Assembly: GCF_000473085.1 (NCBI RefSeq)
Contig: NZ_AXBA01000023.1
Span: forward strand, 193-64,192
Length of the DNA: 64,000 nucleotides
DNA from: Azorhizobium doebereinerae UFLA1-100
GTDB taxonomy: Bacteria > Pseudomonadota > Alphaproteobacteria > Rhizobiales > Xanthobacteraceae
Direction of reading: 5' to 3'
Position numbers and translations under genes: made by a program. This document shows, piece after piece, positions 32,169 through 41,457 of this stretch; position 1 is the first letter of the stretch, and every line of letters starts with the position of its first letter. The notes beneath the pieces are model-generated. The model made no database searches. It worked only from the letters and a program-made list of their open reading frames with translations, and was not told the DNA's origin.

Positions 32169-33068
32169 TCATGGCAGCCCCACCTCGGCGGACGGCTCCG
32201 GCCGCGGGCGCGCCAGGAACAGGCCCAACACGATGAGCGCCGCGCCGAGGCCCTGCAGCAGGCCGAGATGCTCGCCCAGCACCAGCCAGCCGAGCGCGGC
32301 GGCGGACACCACCTCCAGGAAGAACACCAGCGCCCCGAATACCGGCGGCACGACCGACAAACCCACCGCCATCAGCCCCTGCCCGCCCACCTGGCTGACG
32401 ATGGCCAGCGCCAGCAGCGCGGCAGCCCCGGCAAGGCTGGCCGGCATCAGGGTCGGCTCCATCACCAGCGCCACCACGAGCAGCACGGCGCTGGTGACGG
32501 CGGTGGACAGGAAGGTGACGAGGCCGGCGCCGAAATGCCGGCGCGCGGCCCGCACGGAGAGGAAATAGGCGGCGAAGAACATGGCGGTGATCAGCCCCGC
32601 CGTATCCCCCGGCAGCTTCTCAGGGGCGAAATGCCAGCTGCCGCCGATCAGCGCCAGCGTGCCGGCCACGCACAGGAGAAGGCCGGCGGCCAGCGGCCAG
32701 GTGACCTTCTCCTTCAGCACCAGGAAGGCATAGAGCGCCACCCAGATGGGCGAGGTGGTGGCCAGCACCGCCGCATTGGCCACCGTGGTGCCGAGAATGG
32801 CGAGATGCCAGAAGATGAGGTCGCCGGCGAAGAACACGCCGGCCAGCAGCGAGGCCCGGTCCGGCAAAGGCAGCCGCGGCCCCTGCTCCGCCATCGCCCA
32901 GGCCAGCAGGAAGGGCAAGGCTAGCGCGGTGCGCCAGAAGGCGCTGGCGAACGGCCCCACATCCGCGAGCCGCACGAACAGCACCGACGCCCCCATGGCG
33001 AGGGCGCCGGCCACGAGCGCCAGGATGCCGGCAACGAGCTTGATCTGGTCGGCGGGACGGGCGGTCAC
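32169..33068 (-). CDS. EamA/DMT-family membrane transporter
   Basis: Ten-helix inner-membrane protein of 299 residues made of two EamA repeats (about 10-140 and 160-290). Such carriers export or exchange amino acids and other small metabolites; the substrate cannot be read from sequence. The start is a GTG with GGATCG upstream, which gives the usual family length. The open frame upstream of it is cysteine/proline-rich and lacks similarity. The gene ends about 120 bp before the DUF1036 start on the same strand. Confidence 0.85.
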   Translation of the reverse strand: MTARPADQIKLVAGILALVAGALAMGASVLFVRLADVGPFASAFWRTALALPFLLAWAMAEQGPRLPLPDRASLLAGVFFAGDLIFWHLAILGTTVANAAVLATTSPIWVALYAFLVLKEKVTWPLAAGLLLCVAGTLALIGGSWHFAPEKLPGDTAGLITAMFFAAYFLSVRAARRHFGAGLVTFLSTAVTSAVLLVVALVMEPTLMPASLAGAAALLALAIVSQVGGQGLMAVGLSVVPPVFGALVFFLEVVSAAALGWLVLGEHLGLLQGLGAALIVLGLFLARPRPEPSAEVGLP

Positions 33069-33278
33069 GGGCGCGATCCGGCCCGCTGGGCATGAAGAGG
33101 CATGAGCGCCATGGATGGGAGGGCAGTCTATGGGCGGGCGGCGGCGCGGACATGCCGCACACGGCGGCAAGGCTTGCACGAAAGTGCAGTCGGCGCCACA
33201 TGGGCGCAAAGTCGTATCGTCTCGGTGAATGGCAGCGCGGAGCCGCGGGCGACAGCAGCGTGTGAGGAGGCAGGCACC

Positions 33279-33584
33279 ATGACATCCCTATCGCAGGACG
33301 AGCGCACCAGGCTCGAAGCGGCCGTGTTCCGGCGGCTGGTGGCGCATCTGGCGGCGCGGACCGATGTGCAGAACATCGACCTGATGAATCTGGCGGGCTT
33401 CTGCCGCAACTGCCTCTCCAACTGGTATCTGGACGCCGCCAACGAGGCCGGCCTGCCGCTGAGCAAGGGCGAAAGCCGCGAAGTCGTCTACGGCATGCCG
33501 TACGACACCTGGAAATCCCTCCACCAGCGCGAGGCGAGCCCGGAGCAGAAGGCGGCGTTCGAGCTGGCCAAGCCCGACCACTGA
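33279..33584 (+). CDS. DUF1244 protein
   Basis: Small protein of 101 residues of the DUF1244 family, recognised by the core DVQNIDLMNLAGFCRNCLSNWY with its paired cysteines (CRNC) and the later YGMPYDTWK element. Structures of family members show a small helical homodimer; the role is unknown. A strong GAGGAGG site precedes the ATG. It is a single gene between EamA and gapR. Confidence 0.88.
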   Translation: MTSLSQDERTRLEAAVFRRLVAHLAARTDVQNIDLMNLAGFCRNCLSNWYLDAANEAGLPLSKGESREVVYGMPYDTWKSLHQREASPEQKAAFELAKPDH

Positions 33585-33762
33585 GGCCGCTCGACCGCCA
33601 GGATCCACAAGACACGGGGCCCGCTCCCTGTGCACAGGTGGATTGCGGGGATGGTTCCTTGACGTGGGCGGCGCAATGCCGCCTCTATCCTCGCCCCTTT
33701 CCCAGGTGGAGGGACGCGGCTGCTCTGGCGGCGCGCGGTCCCTGGTGGCGCACATGCCGGCC

Positions 33763-33834
33763 GGTCTGCCCAGCAGACCGCCCGCACCGTTCTCGACGGA
33801 GGAGCGCAGGACGAATTTGCACCGGGCCCGGTGC
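33763..33834 (+). promoter_or_regulatory. Two hairpins in the gapR leader
   Basis: In the 286-bp gap upstream of gapR, GGTCTGC/GCAGACC with a 3-base loop (33763-33779) and the perfect 16-bp palindrome GCACCGGGCCCGGTGC (33819-33834) lie close to the start codon. They may be leader structures or protein-binding sites controlling this abundant nucleoid protein. Confidence 0.4.
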
Positions 33835-33870
33835 GCATGGCTCGCACAGCGACGAGCAGGAGTGAGATGA

Positions 33871-34125
33871 ATGACGGCAGACGTGGCTGATACCGGGGTC
33901 GCCGCCGACGAGCTCAAGCAGTTCGTCGAGCGCATCGAGCGCCTCGAGGAGGAAAAGAAGGCGATCGCGGACGACATCAAGGATGTCTATGCCGAGCTCA
34001 AGGCACGCGGGTTCGATTCCAAGGCCGTGCGCAAGATCGTGCAGATCCGCCGCCAGGACGCCCAGGAGCGCCAGGAGCAGGAAGCCATCCTCGAACTCTA
34101 CATGCAGGCCCTCGGCCTCGCCTGA
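33871..34125 (+). CDS. gapR: GapR nucleoid-associated protein (DUF2312)
   Basis: Eighty-four-residue, helix-rich protein of the DUF2312 family. In Caulobacter it is GapR, which clamps over-twisted AT-rich DNA ahead of replication and transcription. The signature [34 protein letters not shown] coiled coil spans about 15-47, followed by [14 protein letters not shown] and a C-terminal helix. A strong AGGAGTGAG site precedes the ATG, and a strong terminator follows. Confidence 0.95.
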   Translation: MTADVADTGVAADELKQFVERIERLEEEKKAIADDIKDVYAELKARGFDSKAVRKIVQIRRQDAQERQEQEAILELYMQALGLA

Positions 34126-34159
34126 CCGCGCCGGCCTCTTCGCCGTCCCGCACGCATGA

Positions 34160-34196
34160 AAAAGCCCGCCGCGCGGTGATCGCGCGGCGGGCTTTT
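34160..34196. terminator. Bidirectional terminator after gapR
   Basis: A 16-bp perfect stem, AAAAGCCCGCCGCGCG and its complement around GTGAT, has A and T flanks. It serves gapR (+) and the convergent DUF882 gene (-). Confidence 0.93.
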
Positions 34197-34221
34197 GTCG
34201 TTACTCACGGCATCCGCTGGC

Positions 34222-35661
34222 TCACGGCATCCGTTGGCTGACGCGGACCGCCTGCGGCTGGAATACATAGGTCGGCAGCGAGACGATCGCCTCGCCGCTG
34301 AAATGCGCGGTCGAGAGGCCGCCCATCGGGTCCGAGCCGAAGCCCGCCGCCACCACTTCACGCGGCGCGGTCACGAAGGCGGTGAAGACGCGGGTCTCCG
34401 GCATCTTCAGATACGCCTCGCCGGTCAGGCCCGGCGCGCGGAACAGGCGGCCGAACGGGATCTCAGCCATGCGCCCGGCGGTGCGGAGCTTAGGCTGCGG
34501 CGTCGCCGAGACGAAGGTGTTGGACGGCAGGCTGCCGACCACGTCGCCGGCGGCGGCATAGCCCAGCGCGGCGGCCGGCCCGACCGGCTGCTCGCTGGTG
34601 CCGCGCATGATGACGGCGGGCAGCGGCACCGGGGCGCCGGCGGTCTGGAGGCTCGCCACCTGCTGCGCCGGGGCCTGCGGCCGCTTGATCGGCAGCGGCG
34701 CGAGCGGCGCGTTCACCGCCTGGGCGGTCAGCATGGTGGCGGCGGCGATCTGCGCCGGGCGGGCGGAGGGCAGCGGGGTGGTCGACACCGCCGTCACGAC
34801 CGGCTTGGCGGGCTGAGGCTCGGGAGCCGGGGCGGGCTTGGCGGCAGGCGCCGCGCTCGCCACCTGCGTCTGGCGCGAAGCGCGCGCCGGACGGACGCCC
34901 TCTTCCTCGCCGGCGTCGCTCTCTTCCGGCGCCGGCTTGCTGAACAGCGAGGCGAAGAAATTGCGGATGCCCTTCAGGCCATCGGACTGCGGCACGTCGG
35001 CGGCCGTATTGCCGCGGGATTCAAGCTCCGCGAGAGCCTGCTGATAGCCGGGCAGCGGCTTGCCGTTGCTGGGCACCAGCACCGTCTTGCCGTCCGGGAA
35101 CAACCGGGCCAGCTCGTCGTAGCTCATGCGCGGCCACATGCGCACGCCGCCCGTGTCCATGTGGACGAAGTTCGAGGACGGGTAGAAGCCGACGCCGCCG
35201 CGCTGTAGCCGAAGGCCGGCGGCCCTGAGCTCGGATAGCTGCACGCCGGGAATGTAGAAATCCATCGCCTTGCCGCGCATGTGCTGGCTGGTCTCGGCCA
35301 CCGCCTTGGAGCGGGCACGGAGCATGGCGTTGGTGGAGGGCGAACGGTAGCCGCACAGGATGGTGATGGGGGCGGTGGCGCCGACGTCGCGATAGACTTC
35401 CCAGATCACGTCGAAGAGATGGGGGTCCATCTCCGTCGGCTCCTCCTTGCGCCAGTCGCGCAGAATCCAGTTGAGCTTGGTGAGGACCTCGGGGTCGTAG
35501 CGGCCTTCCCGCTTGAAGGTGAAGGTGCCGCTCTCTCCCGTATGGGCATTGGTGAAGGTGAGGGAGCGTGTGTCGCCGTTGGCGACGGCGTTCTGGAGGG
35601 TCCCGGTGCCGCAGATGGTCAGCGAGGCGGCGATCGCAACAGAACGGCTGGCCTTCAGCAT
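34222..35661 (-). CDS. DUF882 / M15-like peptidase with long disordered tail
   Basis: Exported protein of 479 residues. A signal-like hydrophobic stretch (about 6-20) precedes a DUF882/peptidase M15_2 domain (about 28-190) related to YcbK and D-Ala-D-Ala carboxypeptidases. The putative zinc ligands are H127 in SQHMRG, D134 in MDFYIPG and H167 in FVHMDTG. The remaining 290 residues are alanine/proline-rich and low-complexity, ending in a small conserved-looking segment. It probably trims peptidoglycan peptides or is a periplasmic scaffold. The ATG at 35661 is chosen for signal placement; a TTG at 35739 is the alternative. Confidence 0.82.
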   Translation of the reverse strand: MLKASRSVAIAASLTICGTGTLQNAVANGDTRSLTFTNAHTGESGTFTFKREGRYDPEVLTKLNWILRDWRKEEPTEMDPHLFDVIWEVYRDVGATAPITILCGYRSPSTNAMLRARSKAVAETSQHMRGKAMDFYIPGVQLSELRAAGLRLQRGGVGFYPSSNFVHMDTGGVRMWPRMSYDELARLFPDGKTVLVPSNGKPLPGYQQALAELESRGNTAADVPQSDGLKGIRNFFASLFSKPAPEESDAGEEEGVRPARASRQTQVASAAPAAKPAPAPEPQPAKPVVTAVSTTPLPSARPAQIAAATMLTAQAVNAPLAPLPIKRPQAPAQQVASLQTAGAPVPLPAVIMRGTSEQPVGPAAALGYAAAGDVVGSLPSNTFVSATPQPKLRTAGRMAEIPFGRLFRAPGLTGEAYLKMPETRVFTAFVTAPREVVAAGFGSDPMGGLSTAHFSGEAIVSLPTYVFQPQAVRVSQRMP

Positions 35662-36045
35662 CGCCGCGCCGAACCCGGAAGCAGTCCAGGCATCAAGGCG
35701 CGCGCGACGCGGGAGATGAGGGGTTTTGACAGTTGGCAAAATCTCGAACCCGAGGCTCAGGTCTATCTGTGCCGCGCGCGTACGCGCGGTGCGAAGCTCG
35801 TAGAGTCTTGTCGGGTTGGGTTAAGGCCGCGTTGACAGCTTTCGCCCCCCAGTCACGCTGCCGTGAGTACCCAGCCACTATGGCAGAATCGTGCCAGTTC
35901 CCTGTGGCGCGCAAGTTACACGCAAGCCTTACCGCTTGGATTTCACAGGAGATTCTTGAGCGTCGCGGGAAAAATGAGGATTGCCGGGGCCGAATATGGC
36001 GACTTGGTGGCCGCATTCGTCCACAAAAAACATTCCAGCCCAACG
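35662..36045 (-). other. Gene-free spacer with GC palindrome
   Basis: About 380 bp between the DUF882 gene and the terminator of the transpeptidase gene. It contains a 14-bp palindrome CGCGCGTACGCGCG (35775-35788) and an AT-richer part near 35930-36045. I see no supported gene. Confidence 0.3.
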
Positions 36046-36074
36046 AAAAAGGGCCTCTCCAAGAGAGGCCCTTT
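36046..36074 (-). terminator. Intrinsic terminator of the transpeptidase gene
   Basis: A 12-bp stem, AAAGGGCCTCTC / GAGAGGCCCTTT with a CAA loop, is followed on the minus strand by a run of five T residues. Confidence 0.92.
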
Positions 36075-36103
36075 CAGGTTTTCGCAGCGGCTGGCGAAGC
36101 GGA

Positions 36104-38047
36104 TCAGCGCGGCAGAGCGAGCGACCGGCCAGCCACCTTCTGCTCGCCGTCGAGATGCAGCATCTCCTTCACCTTGGCATTGGTGCCATAGACGTCGTCC
36201 CGCGAGACGAGGCGCCCGGCGTCATCCACGAAGGTGGTGAAATAGACGAGGTGCACGGGAATGCGCTGCTTCAGCGTCAGGTAGCGCTCGGCGCCGCCGA
36301 GCATCTTGCCGATCTTCTCGTCGGTCCAGTTCTGCCCCGGCATGCCGATGTTGAAGATCACCTCGGCGAACTTCAGCGGGTCCTGCACCCGGATGCAGCC
36401 GTGGCTATAAGCCCGCTTGTCGTTGGCGAACAATGCCTTCGACGGGGTGTCGTGCAGATAGACCGAATGGTCGTTGGGGAACATGAACTTGATGCGGCCC
36501 AGCGCGTTGCGCTCGCCCGGGGGTTGGCGGAAGGAATAGCCGCCGACGCCCTGCGCCCAATTGACCGTGCCGGGATCCACCACCCGCCCGTTGCGCACCA
36601 CCTCCATGCCCTGGCGGGCGAGGAAATAGGGGTCGCGCTGGAGGTTCGGCAGCATCTCCTTGCGGGCGATGGAGGGCGGGATGTTCCAGTACGGGTTGAG
36701 CACGACATATTCCATGTCGTGGGTCAGCAGAGGGGTCTGGTTCTCCGGCTTTCCGACCACCACCCGGGTCTGGTGGATGGTGGCGCCGTCCTGGACCACG
36801 CGCACCAGATATTCCGGGATGTTGACCATCACGTAGGTGCCGCCGAGGTCGCGCGGCAGCCAGCGCCAGCGCTCCATGTTGGCGATGATGTCCGCATGGC
36901 GGTCCGCCGGATTGTCCACCCGGTTGAGCGTCTCCAGCGTCGCCGGGCCGATCACCCCGTCCGCATTGAGACCGGCCGACGCCTGGAAGGTCATCACCGC
37001 ACTGGCGAGGCTGGCGTCATAGAGCCGGTCGCCCGCCGCCGCCCCCTTCACGCCGAGGCGCGCCCGCAGGGCGGGAACGCGGGCGTCCACGTCGCCCGGC
37101 CGCAGCGTCGGCCCGGCCGGCACATGCACCGGCACCGCCCCCGAATGGGACTGGGACTGGGCCAGCTTCGCCTTCAGGGCGAGATAGCCCTTGTGGGTCG
37201 GGTTGTAGGCCACCAGCACCGCGCTCGCATCCGAGGTCGACGCCAGACCGCCCAGCACCGCAGCCGGGTCGGGGAAGGTGCGCAGCGGCGTCACCTGGGG
37301 CGAGATGCGCGAGGGATCGAAGCGGCCCGCCTGGGCATGGCGCGCATAGAGCAGCGTCGAGGCCGCGAGGCGGACCTCGGCCCGCGCCAGAGCCGGCAGG
37401 TCGGCATGGGCGGCGAGCTTGGGCACCGCATAGTCGGCCGGGTCGAGGCCATCCTCGCCGGCGGCGGCGAAGCGTGCGGCCGCGCCGCGCCCGGTGGCGT
37501 TGAGGCCGGCCTCATCCACGAACACCGGGGCATCCTGCCGGGCGGCATAGAAGGCCTGGATCGCGTCCTGCTCGCGACGGGTGATGCCGAGCCCTTCGAG
37601 AGCCGGCACCGCCAGTACCTGGCGCACCTGCTCTGCCAGCGGGCTGAGCGCCACCGTCGCCGGAACGGCGGGCGCGGCCGTCTCGGACGGTGCGGGCACC
37701 GATGGGGCGGAGACTTTCGCGGCCGCGTCCGGCGCCGGCACGGCGGGAGCCGCGGCCGCCGCCTTCTCCTGCGGATCCTCCGGATGGGGCGCGGCGGGGT
37801 CAGCCGCGTTCGGGGTTGCCGCCGCCGTGTGGCGCGGCGCGGCGGCCGGCATGTCGACGGCCGGGGAAATGCTCACATGCTCCGGCGGCCAGGGCATGGC
37901 ATGGCCCGCGGGCGCATCGGTGCCCGACGCCGCGGCGGGAAACACCGCCGGCAATGCGCCGCCGGCCAGGACGGCCGCCAGCATCAGGCGGGTGAAGGCC
38001 CGGCCAGCCGAGGGCCAGGGAAGGGGACGCTGCAAGGCACGCTTCAT
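36104..38047 (-). CDS. YcbB-like L,D-transpeptidase
   Basis: Large periplasmic L,D-transpeptidase of 647 residues. It has a signal/anchor (about 20-42), a long proline/alanine linker (about 43-135), a YcbB-type scaffold domain (about 137-315), a peptidoglycan-binding helix bundle (about 316-380) and a YkuD catalytic domain (about 405-580). The active-site motif is YSHGCIRV with the nucleophile at C551. Such enzymes make 3-3 cross-links in peptidoglycan. ATG (38047) or GTG (38050) could start translation behind GGAGAG. It is transcribed alone and ends at a strong terminator. Confidence 0.92.
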   Translation of the reverse strand: MKRALQRPLPWPSAGRAFTRLMLAAVLAGGALPAVFPAAASGTDAPAGHAMPWPPEHVSISPAVDMPAAAPRHTAAATPNAADPAAPHPEDPQEKAAAAAPAVPAPDAAAKVSAPSVPAPSETAAPAVPATVALSPLAEQVRQVLAVPALEGLGITRREQDAIQAFYAARQDAPVFVDEAGLNATGRGAAARFAAAGEDGLDPADYAVPKLAAHADLPALARAEVRLAASTLLYARHAQAGRFDPSRISPQVTPLRTFPDPAAVLGGLASTSDASAVLVAYNPTHKGYLALKAKLAQSQSHSGAVPVHVPAGPTLRPGDVDARVPALRARLGVKGAAAGDRLYDASLASAVMTFQASAGLNADGVIGPATLETLNRVDNPADRHADIIANMERWRWLPRDLGGTYVMVNIPEYLVRVVQDGATIHQTRVVVGKPENQTPLLTHDMEYVVLNPYWNIPPSIARKEMLPNLQRDPYFLARQGMEVVRNGRVVDPGTVNWAQGVGGYSFRQPPGERNALGRIKFMFPNDHSVYLHDTPSKALFANDKRAYSHGCIRVQDPLKFAEVIFNIGMPGQNWTDEKIGKMLGGAERYLTLKQRIPVHLVYFTTFVDDAGRLVSRDDVYGTNAKVKEMLHLDGEQKVAGRSLALPR

Positions 38048-38218
38048 CACACCAACTTCTCTCCGCCTGCCCCGCGCCCCAGCGAGGTCCGCCTCATGAG
38101 ACCGCCAACGTCAGTCCTGCCGACTATGCGTTCGAACCGGCCGATGACGGGAGCATTGCCACCCTCGGCCGAAAAGGAAAATCAATCCTGCTTGCTACGC
38201 CACGACGCAGCCAAGCTG

Positions 38219-38932
38219 TCACTCGGCGGCAACAGCCAGGGCGGGAATAGGTTCCTGAACAGGCAATCCCAAAGCACTTAGCTTTCGGTAAAGCGTCGAG
38301 CGGCCCATGCCGAGGCGACGGGCGACCTCGCTCATGCGCCCGCCATACAGGGACACCGCGGCGCGAATCACCTCCGCTTCCACCTGCTCCAGCGACCGGA
38401 CATGGCCGAGCGCGTCGAGCAGCGGCAGATGGGATGCCGCGGAGGCCGGCGCCTCAAGGGCTTGCGTCGCTGCCGCCGGCGGCGTGCGATCGGCATCGTG
38501 GGCGAGGCGCAGGTGGGGCACTTCGCCCCGCTGCGGCTCGGATGCGGGCTCTCGCGGCGCGGCGGCGGCCGCCAGCGCCAACGCATTTGTGATCGCCACC
38601 CGCAGGCGCAGCGTGCCCGCGGGCTTCACCACGAAGTCGCGCGCGCCGGCCCGCAGGGCGGAAGCTGCCGCATCGAGGCCGGCGGACGTCACCGCCGCGA
38701 CCACCGGCAAGGTCTCTCCTCGCGCCTTCAGCGCGCCGAGCACGCCCATGCCGTCGAGACCGGGCAGCACCAGGTCGAGCAGCATCAGGTCGAACCGCTC
38801 GCTCGCCAGACGGGCGAGCGCGCCGTCGCCGTCACCCACGCCCACCACCTCGTAGCCGAGATGGACGAGCGCCGATTCGAGCCGGCTGCGTTCCAGAAAA
38901 TCGTCTTCTACCAGGAGGATACGGGCTGTCAT
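38219..38932 (-). CDS. Orphan response regulator with Fis-type HTH
   Basis: Response regulator of 237 residues. The receiver domain (about 4-118) has the acidic pocket in LLVEDDF, the phosphorylated aspartate in LMLLDLVLPG and the lysine in VVKPAG. A linker of about 70 residues rich in alanine and proline follows. The C-terminal Fis-type helix-turn-helix (about 185-228) reads MSEVARRLGMGRSTLYRKL. The central sigma-54 AAA+ domain of NtrC-type proteins is missing, so it binds DNA without activating sigma-54. No partner kinase is nearby. Confidence 0.88.
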   Translation of the reverse strand: MTARILLVEDDFLERSRLESALVHLGYEVVGVGDGDGALARLASERFDLMLLDLVLPGLDGMGVLGALKARGETLPVVAAVTSAGLDAAASALRAGARDFVVKPAGTLRLRVAITNALALAAAAAPREPASEPQRGEVPHLRLAHDADRTPPAAATQALEAPASAASHLPLLDALGHVRSLEQVEAEVIRAAVSLYGGRMSEVARRLGMGRSTLYRKLSALGLPVQEPIPALAVAAE

Positions 38933-39154
38933 GGGAATCCGGTCACGCACGAATCCCACAAGCTTCGCCAGATGAGGTTAACGAAAGGGGCACCTCGCGG
39001 CGCGGTACTCGACCACGCCGCAGGCCCTTGCCCGCAACGCAACTTTTGCGAGCGTTCGATACCAACGCCCGCCGAAGCCCGTGCAGAACCGTTGAAGCGG
39101 CGGGTGATTGCGCGGTATGACCGGCACAGTCGCATCCGACGCTTTGGAGGCTCC

Positions 39155-40990
39155 ATGTTCGGTCCCGTCTCGTTCCTGACCCCCGAAGCCGCGACCACGA
39201 CCGCCGGTCCCGAACGCCTGCCCGAGTGGAACCTCGCCGATCTCTATGCCGGCATGGACGACCCGCGGCTCACCGCCGATCTGGAAGAGGCGGACGTCCT
39301 CTCCAAGGCGTTCGAAGCGGACTACAAGGGCAAGCTCGCCGACATCGCCGCCGGCCCCGACGCAGGTGCCAAACTTGGCGCGGCGGTGAAGCGCTACGAG
39401 GCCATCGACGACCTGATGGGCCGGAGCGCCTCCTATGGCAGCCTGGTCTATGCGGGCGATACCGCGGACCCGGCGCGGGCGAAATTCTTCAGCGACATCC
39501 AGGAGAAGCTGACCGACAGCTCCACCCATCTGCTGTTCTTCACCCTGGAGATGAACCGGCTGGAGGACGCCCAGGTGGAGGCGGCCCTGGCCGACCCGGC
39601 GTTTGGCCACTACCGCCCCTGGGTGGAGGACCTGCGCAAGGACAAGCCCTACCAGCTCGAAGACCGCGTGGAGCAGCTGTTCCATGAGAAGTCCAGTCCC
39701 TCGCGCGGCGCCTGGAGCCGGCTGTTCGACGAGACCATGTCCTCGCTGCGCTTCAAGGTGGACGGCAAGGAACTGGCCATCGAGCCGACGCTGAACCTGA
39801 TGCAGGATCCGAGCGAGGACGTGCGCAAGGGCGCGGGCCTCGCGCTGGCCGAGACCTTCTCGGAAAACCTGCGGCTGTTCAGCCTCATCACCAACACGCT
39901 GGCCAAGGACAAGGAAATCTCCGACCGCTGGCGCGGCTTCGAGGATGTGGCCGACAGCCGCCACCTCGCCAACCGCGTCGAGCGCGAGGTGGTGGATGCC
40001 ATGGTGGCTGCGATCCAGGGCGCCTACCCGCGCCTGTCGCATCGCTATTATGCCCTCAAAGCCCGCTGGTTCGGCCGCGAGAAGCTGGAGTTCTGGGATC
40101 GCAACGCGCCGCTGCCCAAGGTCGCGACCCGCGACATCGGCTGGGACGAGGCGCGCGATACCGTCCTCGGCGCCTATGGCACCTTCTCTCCCCGGATGGC
40201 CGACATCGCGAAGGTGTTCTTCGACAAGAACTGGATCGACGCGCCGGTGCGGCCGGGCAAGTCGCCGGGCGCCTTCGCCCACCCCACCGTGCCCTCCGCG
40301 CACCCCTATGTGCTGCTGAACTACCAGGGCAAGCCGCGGGACGTGATGACGCTCGCCCACGAGCTCGGCCACGGCGTCCACCAGGTGCTGGCCGGCGGCC
40401 AGGGCGCGCTGATGGCGCCGACCCCGCTGACGCTGGCGGAGACCGCCTCCGTGTTCGGCGAGATGCTGACCTTCCGCCGGCTGCTGGCGGCGGCAGAGAC
40501 CCTGCAGGCCCGCAAGATCATGCTCGCCCAGAAGGTGGAGGACATGATCAACACCGTGGTCCGCCAGACCGCCTTCTACACGTTCGAGCGCAAGGTCCAC
40601 ACCGAGCGGCGCCAGGGCGAACTGACCGCCGAGCGCATCGGCGGCATCTGGATGGAGGTGCAGGCGGAAAGCCTCGGCCCGGCGATCAATCTCGGCGCCG
40701 GCTACGAGACCTTCTGGACCTACATCCCGCACTTCATCCATTCGCCGTTCTACGTCTACGCCTACGCTTTCGGCGACTGCCTCGTGAACTCGCTCTACGC
40801 GGTCTATGAGAAGGCCGCCGACGGCTTCGCCGAGCGCTATCTGGAGATGCTCTCCGCCGGCGGCACCAAGCACCATGCGGAGCTGCTCGCGCCCTTCGGC
40901 CTCGATGCCCGCGACCCCGCCTTCTGGCAGACCGGCCTCGGCCTGATCGACCGCATGATCACCGAGCTGGAGCAGATGGAAGCGGCGTGA
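39155..40990 (+). CDS. pepF: Oligoendopeptidase F family (M3 metallopeptidase)
   Basis: Zinc metallopeptidase of 611 residues of the M3B (PepF) family that cuts small peptides in the cytoplasm. The zinc motif HELGH is at 402-406, and the third ligand glutamate lies in the TLAETASVFGEML segment about 25 residues later. An all-helical N-terminal lobe precedes it. The conserved family segment YVYAYAFGDCLVNSLY is near the C-terminus. The start is the ATG behind TTTGGAGG; the open frame upstream is not part of the family. The next gene overlaps its stop by four bases. Confidence 0.93.
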   Translation: MFGPVSFLTPEAATTTAGPERLPEWNLADLYAGMDDPRLTADLEEADVLSKAFEADYKGKLADIAAGPDAGAKLGAAVKRYEAIDDLMGRSASYGSLVYAGDTADPARAKFFSDIQEKLTDSSTHLLFFTLEMNRLEDAQVEAALADPAFGHYRPWVEDLRKDKPYQLEDRVEQLFHEKSSPSRGAWSRLFDETMSSLRFKVDGKELAIEPTLNLMQDPSEDVRKGAGLALAETFSENLRLFSLITNTLAKDKEISDRWRGFEDVADSRHLANRVEREVVDAMVAAIQGAYPRLSHRYYALKARWFGREKLEFWDRNAPLPKVATRDIGWDEARDTVLGAYGTFSPRMADIAKVFFDKNWIDAPVRPGKSPGAFAHPTVPSAHPYVLLNYQGKPRDVMTLAHELGHGVHQVLAGGQGALMAPTPLTLAETASVFGEMLTFRRLLAAAETLQARKIMLAQKVEDMINTVVRQTAFYTFERKVHTERRQGELTAERIGGIWMEVQAESLGPAINLGAGYETFWTYIPHFIHSPFYVYAYAFGDCLVNSLYAVYEKAADGFAERYLEMLSAGGTKHHAELLAPFGLDARDPAFWQTGLGLIDRMITELEQMEAA

Positions 40991-41379
40991 CCGCGCCGTC
41001 GGCCAGCCTTTCGGAACCGGAGGCCGGGGCGCCTGACGCCGCCCCGGCACCCAAGGCGCGTGGGCCGAAGGCGCCAGTCCCGTGGAGCGCCTATATCCTC
41101 GAATGCGGCGACGGCACGCTCTATTGCGGTGTCGCCGTCGACGTCTCCCGCCGCATGCAGGACCACGCCACGCCGAAAGGCTCGCGCTATGTGCGCGGGC
41201 ATGGCGGCGTCGCCCGCCTGCTGTGGTCCGCTGAACTGCCCTCGCGGACCGTGGCGCAGCGGGTGGAATATCATCTGAAGCGGGCGAGCCGGGCACAGAA
41301 GCTGGCCATTATGGAGCGCGCCGAGCTTCCGGCCGCTTGGCTGGCCGGCGCGGCTCCACGCAGACCCGGTTCAGTGTGA
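40987..41379 (+). CDS. GIY-YIG nuclease-superfamily protein (UPF0213)
   Basis: Small protein of 130 residues with a stand-alone GIY-YIG domain (about 33-112). The two motif halves read YILECGDGTLYCG, and the later arginine (VSRRM) and glutamate (VEYHLK) are in place. The N-terminal 30 residues are alanine/proline-rich and probably flexible. It starts with GTG overlapping the pepF stop (GTGA), a sign of translational coupling. UPF0213 proteins are uncharacterised; DNA binding is plausible, cleavage unproven. Confidence 0.85.
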   Translation: MTAPSASLSEPEAGAPDAAPAPKARGPKAPVPWSAYILECGDGTLYCGVAVDVSRRMQDHATPKGSRYVRGHGGVARLLWSAELPSRTVAQRVEYHLKRASRAQKLAIMERAELPAAWLAGAAPRRPGSV

Positions 41380-41392
41380 GGCCCCCCAAATG

Positions 41393-41425
41393 AAAAGGCC
41401 CCGAAGCATCGCTCCGGGGCCTTTT
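41393..41425. terminator. Bidirectional terminator
   Basis: The stem AAAAGGCCCCG / CGGGGCCTTTT lies between the GIY-YIG gene (+) and pntB (-). It has flanking T residues on both strands. Confidence 0.9.
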
Positions 41426-41457
41426 GTACGCGGCTTTGCGTCTGGGCCGATCGGTCC

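Noticed and set aside
35775..35788. CGCGCGTACGCGCG palindrome as an operator
   Set aside because: Low-complexity CG alternation is common by chance at this GC content and no partner site was found.
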